Part shown: positions 1 through 5,914 of the stretch, in pieces | Layout of the letters: each line of letters begins with the position of its first letter | Numbering within the stretch: position 1 is the first letter of the stretch | Made by a program: the position numbers and the translations under genes | Notes under the pieces: generated by a model | What the model saw: the letters and a program-made list of their open reading frames with translations, nothing else | Told to the model about the DNA's origin: nothing | Databases searched by the model: none | From: 66-474 sp035572335 | GTDB taxonomy: Bacteria > Pseudomonadota > Gammaproteobacteria > Xanthomonadales > Rhodanobacteraceae | Length of the DNA: 6,915 bases | NCBI GenBank assembly: GCA_035572335.1 | Contig: DATNAW010000176.1 | Coordinates: forward strand, 1 to 6,915 | Direction: 5' to 3'

Positions 1-1511
1 ACGGCAGCGCCTACGTCGGACGCAGCGTGGTGCAGGACATGCGCCGCCGCATCTTCGACAAGTACCTGCGCATGCCGACGACGTTCTTCGACCGCGAATC
101 GTCGGGCCAGCAGATCTCGCGCATCACCTACACCAGCGAACAGGTCGCGCAGGCCACCACCGACTCCGCCAAGATCGCGATCGTGGACGGACTGACGGTG
201 GCCGGGCTGGTCGCGATGATGTTGTGGACGAGCTGGCTGCTGACGCTTGCGCTGCTGGTGATGGTGCCGTCGATCGGGATACTCGTGACTTACGTCAGCC
301 GGCGCTATCGCCGCATCAACACCACCATCCAGGACGTGGTCGGGCGCGTCACCGGCGTGGTCGAGGAGGTGGTCGGGGCGCATCGCGAAGTGAAGGTGTT
401 CGGCGGGCAGGAGTACGAAGCGAAACGCTTCGACGACGTCACCGACCGCACGCGCAAGTTGAACATCAAGGTTGCGGCGACCAATGGATTGTCCACGGCG
501 TTCGTGCAGCTCGCCGCCGCGATCGCACTGGCGTTGATCGTGTTCTTCGCCACGCGGCCGTTCATGGCCCATCGCGGCTTGACCGCGGGCGGATTCATGC
601 GCCTGTTCATGTGCATGGGCGGCATTCTCCCGTCATTGAAGCGACTGACCACGGTGCAATCGAACATCCAGCGCGGACTCGCCGCGGCGCAGGAATTGTT
701 CGGCATCATCGACGCGCCGGTCGAGCGCGACGACGGCACACGCGTGATCGAGCGTTGCCGCGGCGATATCGAATTCCGCAATGTGCACCTGACCTATGCG
801 GGCGCCAGCTCGGCCGCCTTGCGCGGCATTTCACTCGACTGCCCGAGCGGCTCGATCACGGCGCTGGTCGGGCGCTCCGGCAGCGGCAAGTCGAGCCTCG
901 CCAGTTTGATCCCGCGCTTCTACGAACCCACTTCGGGCGAAGTGCTGCTGGACGGCCATCCCCTGGGTGAGTACAGTCTGCGCAGCCTGCGCGCGCAGAT
1001 CGCGTGGGTGGGCCAGGACGTGGTGTTGTTCGACGATACCATCGCGAAGAACATCGCCTACGGCGCGCTGGCGAACGCCGGCGAAAGCGAAATCATCGCG
1101 GCCGCCGAAGCGGCGAACGCTATGGAGTTCATCCGCGAACTGCCGAACGGCATCCACAGCCGGGTGGGCGAGGGCGGTACGCTGTTGTCGGGCGGCCAGC
1201 GCCAGCGTATTGCGGTCGCGCGCGCCCTGCTGAAGGATGCGCCGATCCTGGTACTGGACGAGGCCACCAGCGCGCTCGATACCGAATCCGAACGCCTGAT
1301 CCAGGACGCGCTGTCGCGTCTGATGAAGAACCGCACGACGATCGTGATCGCGCACCGCCTTTCCACCGTCGAGCACGCCGACCAGATCGTGGTGCTCGAC
1401 CAGGGCCACGTCGTCGAACGTGGTACCCACGCCGAGTTGCTCGCGCGCGGCGGCAAGTACGCCGCGCTGCACCACCTGCAATTCCGCGACGCGGCGACGG
1501 CCGCGGCCTGA
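1..1511 (+). CDS. msbA: Lipid A export ATP-binding/permease protein MsbA (5' end missing)
   Basis: Inner-membrane ABC half-transporter that works as a homodimer and flips core-lipid A from the cytoplasmic to the periplasmic leaflet. The reading frame is open from base 3 (first complete codon), so the gene begins before the window; roughly the first 90-100 residues, including the first helix, are missing relative to the usual ~580. The GTG at base 27 is internal, not the start. Counting from that codon, residues 1-230 are the transmembrane part, with MRRRIF and FFDRESSG coupling-helix-like stretches and the FGGQEYE segment typical of MsbA. The ATPase domain has Walker A GRSGSGKS (282-289), Q-loop Q330, signature LSGGQRQ (387-393), Walker B ILVLDE (407-412), D-loop SALD and H-loop H443, all intact. 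The C-terminus RGTHAELL...LHHLQF is MsbA-like. It stops with TGA just before lpxK, its usual partner. The family assignment is very secure; substrate is inferred from family and neighbour. Confidence 0.96.
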   Translation, partial: GSAYVGRSVVQDMRRRIFDKYLRMPTTFFDRESSGQQISRITYTSEQVAQATTDSAKIAIVDGLTVAGLVAMMLWTSWLLTLALLVMVPSIGILVTYVSRRYRRINTTIQDVVGRVTGVVEEVVGAHREVKVFGGQEYEAKRFDDVTDRTRKLNIKVAATNGLSTAFVQLAAAIALALIVFFATRPFMAHRGLTAGGFMRLFMCMGGILPSLKRLTTVQSNIQRGLAAAQELFGIIDAPVERDDGTRVIERCRGDIEFRNVHLTYAGASSAALRGISLDCPSGSITALVGRSGSGKSSLASLIPRFYEPTSGEVLLDGHPLGEYSLRSLRAQIAWVGQDVVLFDDTIAKNIAYGALANAGESEIIAAAEAANAMEFIRELPNGIHSRVGEGGTLLSGGQRQRIAVARALLKDAPILVLDEATSALDTESERLIQDALSRLMKNRTTIVIAHRLSTVEHADQIVVLDQGHVVERGTHAELLARGGKYAALHHLQFRDAATAAA

Positions 1512-1522
1512 GCGCGGACGCC

Positions 1523-2509
1523 GTGGCCATCGCGGACGACCTGCAAAGCTGCTGGTACGGGGATTGCGCGCCGCCGTGGTGGACGCGGCCGTTGGCTGCA
1601 CTGTACGGCGGCGTCACCGCAGCTCGGCGCGCGATGTATCGCCATGGCTTGTTGCGCAGCGAACGCTTGCCGATTCCGGTGATCGTGGTCGGCAACATTG
1701 TCGCGGGCGGCGCCGGCAAGACACCGTTGACCATCGCGCTGGTGCAGGCGTTGCGCGAGCGCGGCTTCAGGCCCGGCGTCATCAGCCGCGGCTACGGCGG
1801 AAACGCACGTGCGCCACTTCTGCTCGATGCGCAGCCCGATCCTGCGGTGGCGGGCGACGAACCGGCTTTGATCAAACTGCGGACCGGCGCGCCGGTGGCA
1901 GTCGGCGTCAAACGTGCCGACGCCGCACGGCTGCTGGTGCCCGAAGGCGCGGATGTCATTGTCGCCGACGATGGCTTGCAACATTACGCGCTCGTGCGCG
2001 ACATCGAGATATGCGTGGTCGATGGCGTGCGCCGCTTCGGCAATGGGCGCCTGCTGCCCGCGGGTCCGCTGCGCGAACCCGAGTCGCGTTTGAGTGATGT
2101 CGATTTCGTCGTGTGCAACGGTGGTGTGTCGCTGACCAATGAAGCTCTGATGCATCTGGCGTTGGCCGATGCGGTCGCACTCGCCGACCTTGCAGCACAT
2201 CGTCTGCTCGCGGCGTTTTCGCGACAGCGCGTGCACGCCGTCGCCGGGATCGGCCATCCGCCGCGTTTCTTCGACGCGCTGCGCACGTTCGGCATCGACG
2301 TGATCGAGCATCCGTTTCCCGATCACCACCGCTACGTGGCAGCCGATCTGGAATTCGCGGATTCGCTTCCCGTGCTGATGACCGAAAAGGACGCCGTCAA
2401 ATGCCGCGCGTTCGCAAAACAGAACTGGTGGAACGTGCCGGTGACCGCCGAACTTCCGGCGACGTTTTTCGACGCCGTGGCGGCGCGGCTGAAGCGGCCT
2501 TCAACCTGA
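1523..2509 (+). CDS. lpxK: Tetraacyldisaccharide 4'-kinase LpxK
   Basis: Membrane-associated kinase of the Raetz pathway that phosphorylates the 4' position of the tetraacyl disaccharide 1-phosphate to give lipid IVA. With the GTG start at 1523 the protein is 328 residues, the normal length. Visible marks are the P-loop AGGAGKTPLT (61-70), the SRGYGG segment (88-93), the ADDGLQH motif (148-154) carrying the family's catalytic aspartate, GNGRLLPAGPLREP (173-186), the FPDHH motif (265-269) and LMTEKDAVKC near the C-terminus. Start choice: no ATG occurs in frame until 1634, which would remove the conserved N-terminal membrane-binding region (WW...PLAALYGGVTAARR). GTG 1523 is the only ATG or GTG between the msbA stop and that region, with only a weak GCGGA four bases upstream. 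The 11-base gap from msbA suggests cotranscription and perhaps translational coupling. The gene ends inside the 3' end of a convergent antiporter gene. The Trm112-like gene and kdsB that follow lpxK in many relatives are absent here. Confidence 0.95.
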   Translation: MAIADDLQSCWYGDCAPPWWTRPLAALYGGVTAARRAMYRHGLLRSERLPIPVIVVGNIVAGGAGKTPLTIALVQALRERGFRPGVISRGYGGNARAPLLLDAQPDPAVAGDEPALIKLRTGAPVAVGVKRADAARLLVPEGADVIVADDGLQHYALVRDIEICVVDGVRRFGNGRLLPAGPLREPESRLSDVDFVVCNGGVSLTNEALMHLALADAVALADLAAHRLLAAFSRQRVHAVAGIGHPPRFFDALRTFGIDVIEHPFPDHHRYVAADLEFADSLPVLMTEKDAVKCRAFAKQNWWNVPVTAELPATFFDAVAARLKRPST

Positions 2510-3682
2510 GCCGGCCTCGGCGGAAGCTGGCGCCGGTTGCTTCAACAGCAGTGCCAGGAACGGCGGCGCGATGATCGACGTCAACAGGGACATCGCGATG
2601 ATCACCGCGTAAATCAAATCGCCGAACACGCCCGCGGACAATCCCAGCGCCGCGACCACGATGCCGACTTCGCCGCGCGGGATCATGCCGACGCCGACGA
2701 TCAGGGCGCTGCGCGGCCCCAGCCGCAATGCGCCCAGCCAACCGCCGGCGAGCTTGGTGGCGAGTGCCAGCAGCGTCGCGACCAGCAGCAGCCACAACGC
2801 TTCGCCGCTGGCGAGTTTCGCAAGATCCACCTTCGCGCCGGTCAGCACGAAGAAGAACGGCGTCAGCAACGCCAGCAGCGGCTGCATCTGTTCTTCCAAT
2901 TGCACGCGTTGCCGCGTTTCCGACGCGATCATGCCGGCGAGGAAGGCACCGATGATCGCGGCCAGTCCGAAGCGTGTCGCCACCCACGCCAGCCCGAGGC
3001 AGAGCACCAGCACCACCAGCAGCGGCGACATTGGATTGCGCGAGCGTTCCAGCCACTTCGATCCGCGCCGCATCATCAGCGTGCCGAACCAGCCGACGAC
3101 GAGCACGAAGCCCACCGCTTCACCGGCGACGACGAGCAGGCTGCCGACGCGCAGCGTGCCACCCGCCTGGATCGCGACCACCACGCCCAGCAGCAGCATC
3201 GCCAGGATGTCGTCGATCACCGCGGCGCCCAGGATCACGCGACTCTCGGTGCGACGCAACGCGCCCATCTGTTTCAGCACCGCTGCGGTGATGCCGGCCG
3301 AGGTCGCCACGAACGCCGCGGCGACGAACAGCGAACGCGGCCAGTCGGGCCCGATCGAATGCGCCCAGAACGCGCCGGCAACGAACGGGATGATCACGCC
3401 GATCACGCCCACGGCGAACGCGCTGCCGCCCACGCGTTTCACGTCGTCGAGGCGCGTCTCCAATCCCACGGAAAACAGCAGCAGCACCACGCCGATTTCC
3501 GACAATACTTCCAGCGGTTCGCCGGGCGTGACCCAGCCGAGCACCGAAGGACCGATGACGCAGCCGATGACGATCTGCCCGACCACGTCCGGCAGGCGTA
3601 TCCAGCGCGCCGCCACGCTGCCCGCCTGCGCGGCGGCGAAGATGATGAAGACCTCCAGCAGGATCGCGGTGGTGTCGGCCAT
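2501..3682 (-). CDS. CPA2-family cation/proton antiporter (NapA/KefB-type membrane domain only)
   Basis: Predicted inner-membrane monovalent cation/H+ exchanger for pH and Na+ or K+ homeostasis. The 393-residue product is almost wholly hydrophobic, with about a dozen helices. Family marks are LPDVVGQIVIGCVIGPSVLG (30-49), the ATSAGI unwound-helix segment (126-131), a paired aspartate motif VIDD (D157, D158), a lysine in LATK (K310) and GMIPRGEVG (332-340). The DD pair and lysine resemble electrogenic NapA-type members, whereas KefB/KefC have Q-D; Na+/H+ exchange is therefore an inference. It lacks the C-terminal RCK/TrkA-N domain that makes KefB/KefC about 600 residues long, so glutathione- or nucleotide-gated control is not expected. 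The ATG at 3680-3682 has an AGGA seven bases upstream. Its TGA lies within lpxK on the opposite strand, a 9-base tail-to-tail overlap. The gene is separated from the upstream exporter by 199 bases and probably has its own promoter. Confidence 0.88.
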   Translation of the reverse strand: MADTTAILLEVFIIFAAAQAGSVAARWIRLPDVVGQIVIGCVIGPSVLGWVTPGEPLEVLSEIGVVLLLFSVGLETRLDDVKRVGGSAFAVGVIGVIIPFVAGAFWAHSIGPDWPRSLFVAAAFVATSAGITAAVLKQMGALRRTESRVILGAAVIDDILAMLLLGVVVAIQAGGTLRVGSLLVVAGEAVGFVLVVGWFGTLMMRRGSKWLERSRNPMSPLLVVLVLCLGLAWVATRFGLAAIIGAFLAGMIASETRQRVQLEEQMQPLLALLTPFFFVLTGAKVDLAKLASGEALWLLLVATLLALATKLAGGWLGALRLGPRSALIVGVGMIPRGEVGIVVAALGLSAGVFGDLIYAVIIAMSLLTSIIAPPFLALLLKQPAPASAEAGSG

Positions 3683-3689
3683 CGCGCGA

Positions 3690-3693
3690 TCCT
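3690..3693 (-). promoter_or_regulatory. Ribosome binding site of the antiporter gene
   Basis: Read on the minus strand this is AGGA, followed by seven bases and then ATG (3682-3680). It is the clearest Shine-Dalgarno match in the window together with that of ligA, and it fixes the antiporter start, which also agrees with the N-terminal end of the first predicted membrane helix. Confidence 0.6.
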
Positions 3694-3780
3694 ACAGGAC
3701 GACCCGAGCTGACGTGCTGCTCGGCTGCCGCCAAGGGAAGTACCGGGCGGCTGTTGTGAATGTCAGGCCAGGGAGCTCTC

Positions 3781-3820
3781 GGCCATCGATGGCGGCTTTG
3801 GCCGAGGTGGACTTGATGGC
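3781..3820 (+). repeat. Diverged copy of the B-type intergenic repeat
   Basis: The stretch begins with the perfect 12-base palindrome GCCATCGATGGC (3782-3793), then TTGGCCGAGGTGGACTT (3798-3814). The second part matches ATGGCCGAGGTGGTCTT of the repeat at 5519-5535 at 15 of 17 positions, and the palindrome resembles GGCCATGGATGGCC at 5414-5427. Both elements are in the same orientation in the two places, although here they are split by a few extra bases. It lies in a spacer and not in a gene, as expected for a dispersed small palindromic repeat. The match is short, so common origin is an inference. Confidence 0.4.
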
Positions 3821-3881
3821 CCAAGGCGCTAGGGATTGCCGTGCAGCCGTGATATGCAGCGATCCGGGAAGACCGCAAAAA

Positions 3882-5300
3882 CTACGCCGCTGTTTCGGGC
3901 GTCGTGATCGACCGCCGCAGCGGCCGGTCGTGGCGCAGCCGCGTGAACACGTACACGGCAACCAGCGACAGGGCGGCCATCACCAGTACCGCGGCGCGGA
4001 AGCCATGCACGTAGGACGCGGGGTCGTGATGATGCCCATTGAGGAAGACCGCCAGCAGCCACGACGACAACGCGATGCCGAAGCTGATCACCAGGTACTG
4101 GGTGGCCGAGGTCACCGACGACGCCTGCGCCGCGCGATCGGGCGCCAGGTCCACGAAGGCGAGCGTGTTCATCGCCGTGTATTGCAGGCTCATCACGAAA
4201 CCGTAGGCGAACATCAGTGCCGCGATCGCCCACCACGGCGTGGCGGCGTCGAACAACGCGAAGCACGCGAGCAGGGCGGTGGCGATGGCCGTGTTCACGA
4301 ACAACGTGCGCCGGTAGCCGTAGCGCTTCAGGATGCGGTCGATGAACAGTTTCATCAGCACCATCGCGACGGCCTGCGGCACGATCATCATGCCTGCCGC
4401 GGTCGGGGTCCAGCCGCAGCCGACCTGCAGGAACAGCATCAGGATGAAGGACAGGCCCGCGGTTCCCAGCCGCATGCACATGCCGCCGCCCACCGCGATG
4501 TTGAAACTGCGTACCTTCAGCAGGGTGAGGTCAACGACCGGATGCCTGGCGCGCCGTCCGTAGTGCCAGTAGGCGAAGCCGCAGACGAGCCCGGCCAGCG
4601 CGGCGATGCCCGCGCTGCGGTAGTCACCGTCGCCGGCGGTTTCCGCGGCAGTCAACAGCATGCCCGACGCCAGTGCGAACAGCACGAAGCCGATCCAGTC
4701 GAACGGACGACGCTCACCCCGGAAATCCGGCATCTCGCGGCGGTTGAGCCACAGTCCGATGACGCCCACCGGCACGTTGACCAGGAAGATCAGCCGCCAC
4801 GACGCGTACTGCGACAGCACGCCGCCCAGCAACGGACCCAGGACCGGGCCCAGCAGTCCGGGAATACCGGCCGTGCTCATCGCGGCGACGAAATCCTTCG
4901 GACCGAACGCGCGCACCAGCACGTAACGGCCGATCGGCATCAGCAGCGCGCCGCCGACACCCTGCAGCACGCGCGCGGCGACCAGTTGCGTGAGATTTTG
5001 CGACACGCCGCAGGCCAGCGAACCGGCCGTAAAGATCAGGATCGAGGCGGCGAAGACCCGTTGCGTTCCGAATCGGTCGGACAACCACGCGCTTGCCGGA
5101 ATGCAGATCGCCAGCGTCAGCACGTAACTCGTCAGCGCGGTCTTCAACGAAATGGGCGGCACCGCCAGCGCGTGCGCGATGCTGGGCACGGCGGTGTTGA
5201 CGATGGTCGAGTCCAGCGTCTGCATGAAAAACGCGGCCGCGACCAGCCAGATCAGGCCGCGCATGCGCGCCGTGCCTTCGGGAGCACTCGCTTCGGACAT
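3882..5300 (-). CDS. DHA2-family major facilitator exporter, MdtD-like
   Basis: Predicted proton-driven inner-membrane exporter of the EmrB/QacA (14-helix, DHA2) group. The 472-residue product is the length of E. coli MdtD (471) and shares its pattern end to end, including FFMQTLDSTIVNTAVPSIA (24-42), SYVLTLA...PASAWLSDRFG (58-78, motif A with Ala for the usual Gly), VAARVLQGVGGALLMPIGR (107-125, motif B), GPVLGPLLGG (151-160, motif C) and SWRLIFLVNVPVG (167-179). The substrate cannot be read from sequence; drug export and metal-citrate export have both been linked to MdtD relatives. In E. coli mdtD sits with the RND genes mdtABC; here it stands alone, with no membrane-fusion partner visible. 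The start at 5300 has no clear Shine-Dalgarno. An in-frame ATG at 5264 (residue 13) has GAAGG ten bases upstream and would still keep the whole first helix, so the true start is uncertain between the two. Confidence 0.9.
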   Translation of the reverse strand: MSEASAPEGTARMRGLIWLVAAAFFMQTLDSTIVNTAVPSIAHALAVPPISLKTALTSYVLTLAICIPASAWLSDRFGTQRVFAASILIFTAGSLACGVSQNLTQLVAARVLQGVGGALLMPIGRYVLVRAFGPKDFVAAMSTAGIPGLLGPVLGPLLGGVLSQYASWRLIFLVNVPVGVIGLWLNRREMPDFRGERRPFDWIGFVLFALASGMLLTAAETAGDGDYRSAGIAALAGLVCGFAYWHYGRRARHPVVDLTLLKVRSFNIAVGGGMCMRLGTAGLSFILMLFLQVGCGWTPTAAGMMIVPQAVAMVLMKLFIDRILKRYGYRRTLFVNTAIATALLACFALFDAATPWWAIAALMFAYGFVMSLQYTAMNTLAFVDLAPDRAAQASSVTSATQYLVISFGIALSSWLLAVFLNGHHHDPASYVHGFRAAVLVMAALSLVAVYVFTRLRHDRPLRRSITTPETAA

Positions 5301-5342
5301 CAGGGAACGTTCGCGTGGTCGGCGTCGCGAAAAGAATCCGCC

Positions 5343-5375
5343 ATTTTAACCGCTTGCGGGCTTGCGCTGCCCGCA
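5343..5375 (-). promoter_or_regulatory. Possible exporter promoter with overlapping operator-like inverted repeat
   Basis: On the minus strand TAAAAT (5348-5343) matches five of six bases of a sigma-70 -10 box and would start transcription about 36 bases before the exporter ATG. No good -35 hexamer lies 16-18 bases upstream. Instead that position is taken by a perfect 7-base inverted repeat, TGCGGGC-N7-GCCCGCA (5355-5361 with 5369-5375). Such a 21-base dyad overlapping the -35 region is the layout of a repressor or activator site, as is usual for exporters under TetR-, MarR- or LysR-type control. No regulator gene is in the window. It could also simply form a leader hairpin. Confidence 0.35.
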
Positions 5376-5411
5376 CGTGACGCCTGCATGCGGAGAGGCT
5401 TTTGTGGAAAC

Positions 5412-5442
5412 AAGGCCATGGATGGCCGGGGTGGTCTGCCAC
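5412..5442 (+). repeat. B-type repeat, copy 1
   Basis: It contains the near-perfect hairpin GGCCATGGATGGCC (5414-5427) followed by GGGGTGGTCTGCCAC. It matches copy 2, 97 bases downstream, at most positions from GGATGGCC through GGTGGTCT-CCAC. It is the left end of a composite unit (B, spacer, A) that appears twice in a row. Confidence 0.6.
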
Positions 5443-5478
5443 GAAACGCGTGGAGTTCGGCGACGAATGAGCAACGGG

Positions 5479-5510
5479 GCGCCGCGATCAGGGATGATCG
5501 CACAGATAAA
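5479..5510 (+). repeat. A-type palindromic repeat, copy 1
   Basis: A 32-base element with a 7-base perfect stem, GCGATCA (5484-5490) and TGATCGC (5495-5501), around a GGGA loop, followed by an A-rich tail ACAGATAAA. It is identical to copy 3 (5610-5641) at 30 of 32 positions; the two differences lie in the tail, so the stem is conserved exactly. Confidence 0.75.
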
Positions 5511-5539
5511 ACCCAGGGATGGCCGAGGTGGTCTTCCAC
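5509..5539 (+). repeat. B-type repeat, copy 2
   Basis: It begins in the A-rich tail of A copy 1 and reads ACCCAGGGATGGCC (5511-5524) then GAGGTGGTCTTCCAC. Compared with copy 1 the right part is conserved while the left arm of the hairpin has changed. The CAGGGATG core is the same as in A copies 1 and 3, suggesting A and B elements share an ancestral core. Confidence 0.6.
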
Positions 5540-5576
5540 CGGGCTGAGTGGCTGATTGCTTGCGAGGGAGGCGGGT

Positions 5577-5608
5577 CTGCCGCGATCATGGACGATCGCA
5601 CACATAAC
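5577..5608 (+). repeat. A-type palindromic repeat, copy 2 (diverged)
   Basis: This copy has GCGATCATGGACGATCGC (5582-5599) in place of GCGATCAGGGATGATCGC. The outer six base pairs of the stem remain and the seventh is lost (A opposite C). It starts 98 bases after copy 1 and 33 bases before copy 3. The bases just upstream, GAGGCGGGTCTGCC (5568-5581), look like the right half of a degenerate B element directly joined to it. Confidence 0.65.
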
Positions 5609-5609
5609 G

Positions 5610-5641
5610 GCGCCGCGATCAGGGATGATCGCATAGACAAA
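5610..5641 (+). repeat. A-type palindromic repeat, copy 3
   Basis: It is nearly identical to copy 1 (30 of 32), with the stem GCGATCA (5615-5621), loop GGGA and TGATCGC (5626-5632), and the tail ATAGACAAA. It is placed in direct tandem with copy 2 at a 33-base step. The stronger resemblance of copies 1 and 3 than of the adjacent copies 2 and 3 suggests copying or conversion rather than simple slippage. Confidence 0.75.
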
Positions 5642-5643
5642 CA

Positions 5644-5688
5644 TGCCCGGCCTGCGTCACCGGGGAGGGGTTCGACGCAGGCCAGGCA
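5644..5688. other. Strong imperfect hairpin
   Basis: TGCCcGGCCTGCGTC (5644-5658) pairs with GACGCAGGCCaGGCA (5674-5688): ten contiguous pairs, one C/A mismatch, then four more pairs, around a 15-base G-rich loop. No T run follows on the plus strand. On the minus strand the stem is followed by TGTTTGTC, only partly T-rich, so a terminator pointing toward the exporter is possible but weak. It may instead be a structured leader, a small RNA, or a further palindromic repeat joined to the cluster just before it. Confidence 0.5.
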
Positions 5689-5817
5689 CGGGGGTGAGAC
5701 CATGAACAGCCGGTAGCACGAGGGTTGCTCCAAAACTGCTCACTGACAAAGAGGGACCGCACCTCACCCGCGATCGATACTGCGCCAGCAACCTTTCTGT
5801 CACCTTTCGTTGCGTGA

Positions 5818-5858
5818 TTCCCGGCGTGCGGAAGCGCACGAAACGGAGGTGCCGGGAA
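5818..5858 (+). other. Nested stem structure upstream of ligA
   Basis: The outer arms TTCCCGGC (5818-5825) and GCCGGGAA (5851-5858) are perfectly complementary. Inside them GTGCG (5826-5830) and CGCAC (5835-5839) form a second stem with a GAAG loop, leaving an 11-base single-stranded stretch (5840-5850) that contains GGAGGT (5845-5850). No start codon lies at a useful distance after that GGAGGT, so it is not a ribosome site for a recognised gene. It sits 57 bases before the ligA ATG and could be part of its leader RNA or a protein-binding site. Confidence 0.4.
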
Positions 5859-5905
5859 CGCGGGTTAAACTTGGCCGATCCACCCGAGCAACCTGCAACG
5901 TGGCC

Positions 5906-5909
5906 AAGG
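5906..5909 (+). promoter_or_regulatory. Ribosome binding site of ligA
   Basis: AAGG lies five bases before the ATG at 5915. It favours that ATG over the in-frame GTG at 5900, which has no purine-rich site before it. The reading frame stays open upstream to at least 5849, so homology alone does not fix the start; the E. coli LigA N-terminus supports the ATG. Confidence 0.5.
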
Positions 5910-5914
5910 CACCC

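Larger units (their letters stand above)
3683..3881. other. Spacer between exporter 3' end and antiporter 5' end
   Basis: This 199-base gap holds no convincing gene. On the minus strand it must carry any terminator of the exporter and the promoter of the antiporter. I see a run of five T just after the exporter stop (minus strand, 3877-3881) but no stem before it, so no terminator can be called. A CTGACA hexamer on the minus strand (about 3763) resembles a -35 box, yet no good -10 lies at the right distance. A GCCGCC/GGCGGC stem (3727-3732 with 3746-3751, 13-base loop) and a 12-base perfect palindrome (3782-3793) are present. An open frame of 89 codons crosses the gap on the minus strand (3961-3692) but overlaps the exporter end and has no supporting start site. 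Confidence 0.6.
5301..5914. other. Gene-free region between divergent exporter and ligA genes
   Basis: A 614-base spacer between two divergently transcribed genes. It holds, in order, the exporter leader and possible promoter/operator (5343-5375), a cluster of short palindromic repeats (5412-5641), a strong hairpin (5644-5688), about 130 bases without recognised structure (5689-5817), and a nested stem (5818-5858) before the ligA start. Several short open frames cross it on both strands, but each is built from the repeats, shows no protein family character and lacks a good ribosome site. A four-codon ATG-AAC-AGC-CGG-TAG frame at 5702 follows GGGGGTGAG, too little to call a leader peptide. No tRNA or known riboswitch was recognised. 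Confidence 0.75.

Noticed and set aside
1004..1522. Upstream extension of lpxK within msbA
   Set aside because: The frame is open but lies inside the conserved msbA ATPase domain, and LpxK reaches normal length from GTG 1523.
3692..3961. An 89-codon minus-strand frame crossing the spacer before the antiporter
   Set aside because: It overlaps the exporter 3' end in another frame, has no ribosome site, and its spacer part coincides with the diverged repeat. It may be read-through of a repeat rather than a gene.
2661..5555. A 964-codon open frame on the plus strand across the antiporter, exporter and repeat region
   Set aside because: It is antisense to two genes with clear families, is rich in Arg, Gln, His, Ser and Thr with no domain character, and is explained by the rarity of stop codons opposite GC-rich genes.
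5479..5641. CRISPR array
   Set aside because: Three copies at steps of 98 and 33 bases, no uniform unique spacers, and no cas genes; the units are self-complementary intergenic repeats.
5362..5716. Short frames (61 and 65 codons plus, 81 and 114 codons minus) over the repeat array
   Set aside because: Their translations just restate the repeats (for example recurring IRDDR), which explains the apparent internal similarity; nothing suggests a protein.
5702..5716. Four-codon leader peptide MNSR
   Set aside because: A start codon after a G-rich run is expected by chance; there is no attenuator or regulated gene directly downstream.
5650..5730. Cyclic-di-GMP riboswitch, suggested by GACGCAGGCC and a CCGGTAGC stretch
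   Set aside because: The conserved CACGCACAGGGCAAACC-type first strand is absent, the GACGCA is locked in a simple hairpin, and no suitable gene follows closely.
5849..5914. N-terminal extension of LigA from GTG at 5849 or 5900
   Set aside because: The frame is open, but the extra residues have no counterpart in LigA and only ATG 5915 has a well-placed AAGG.
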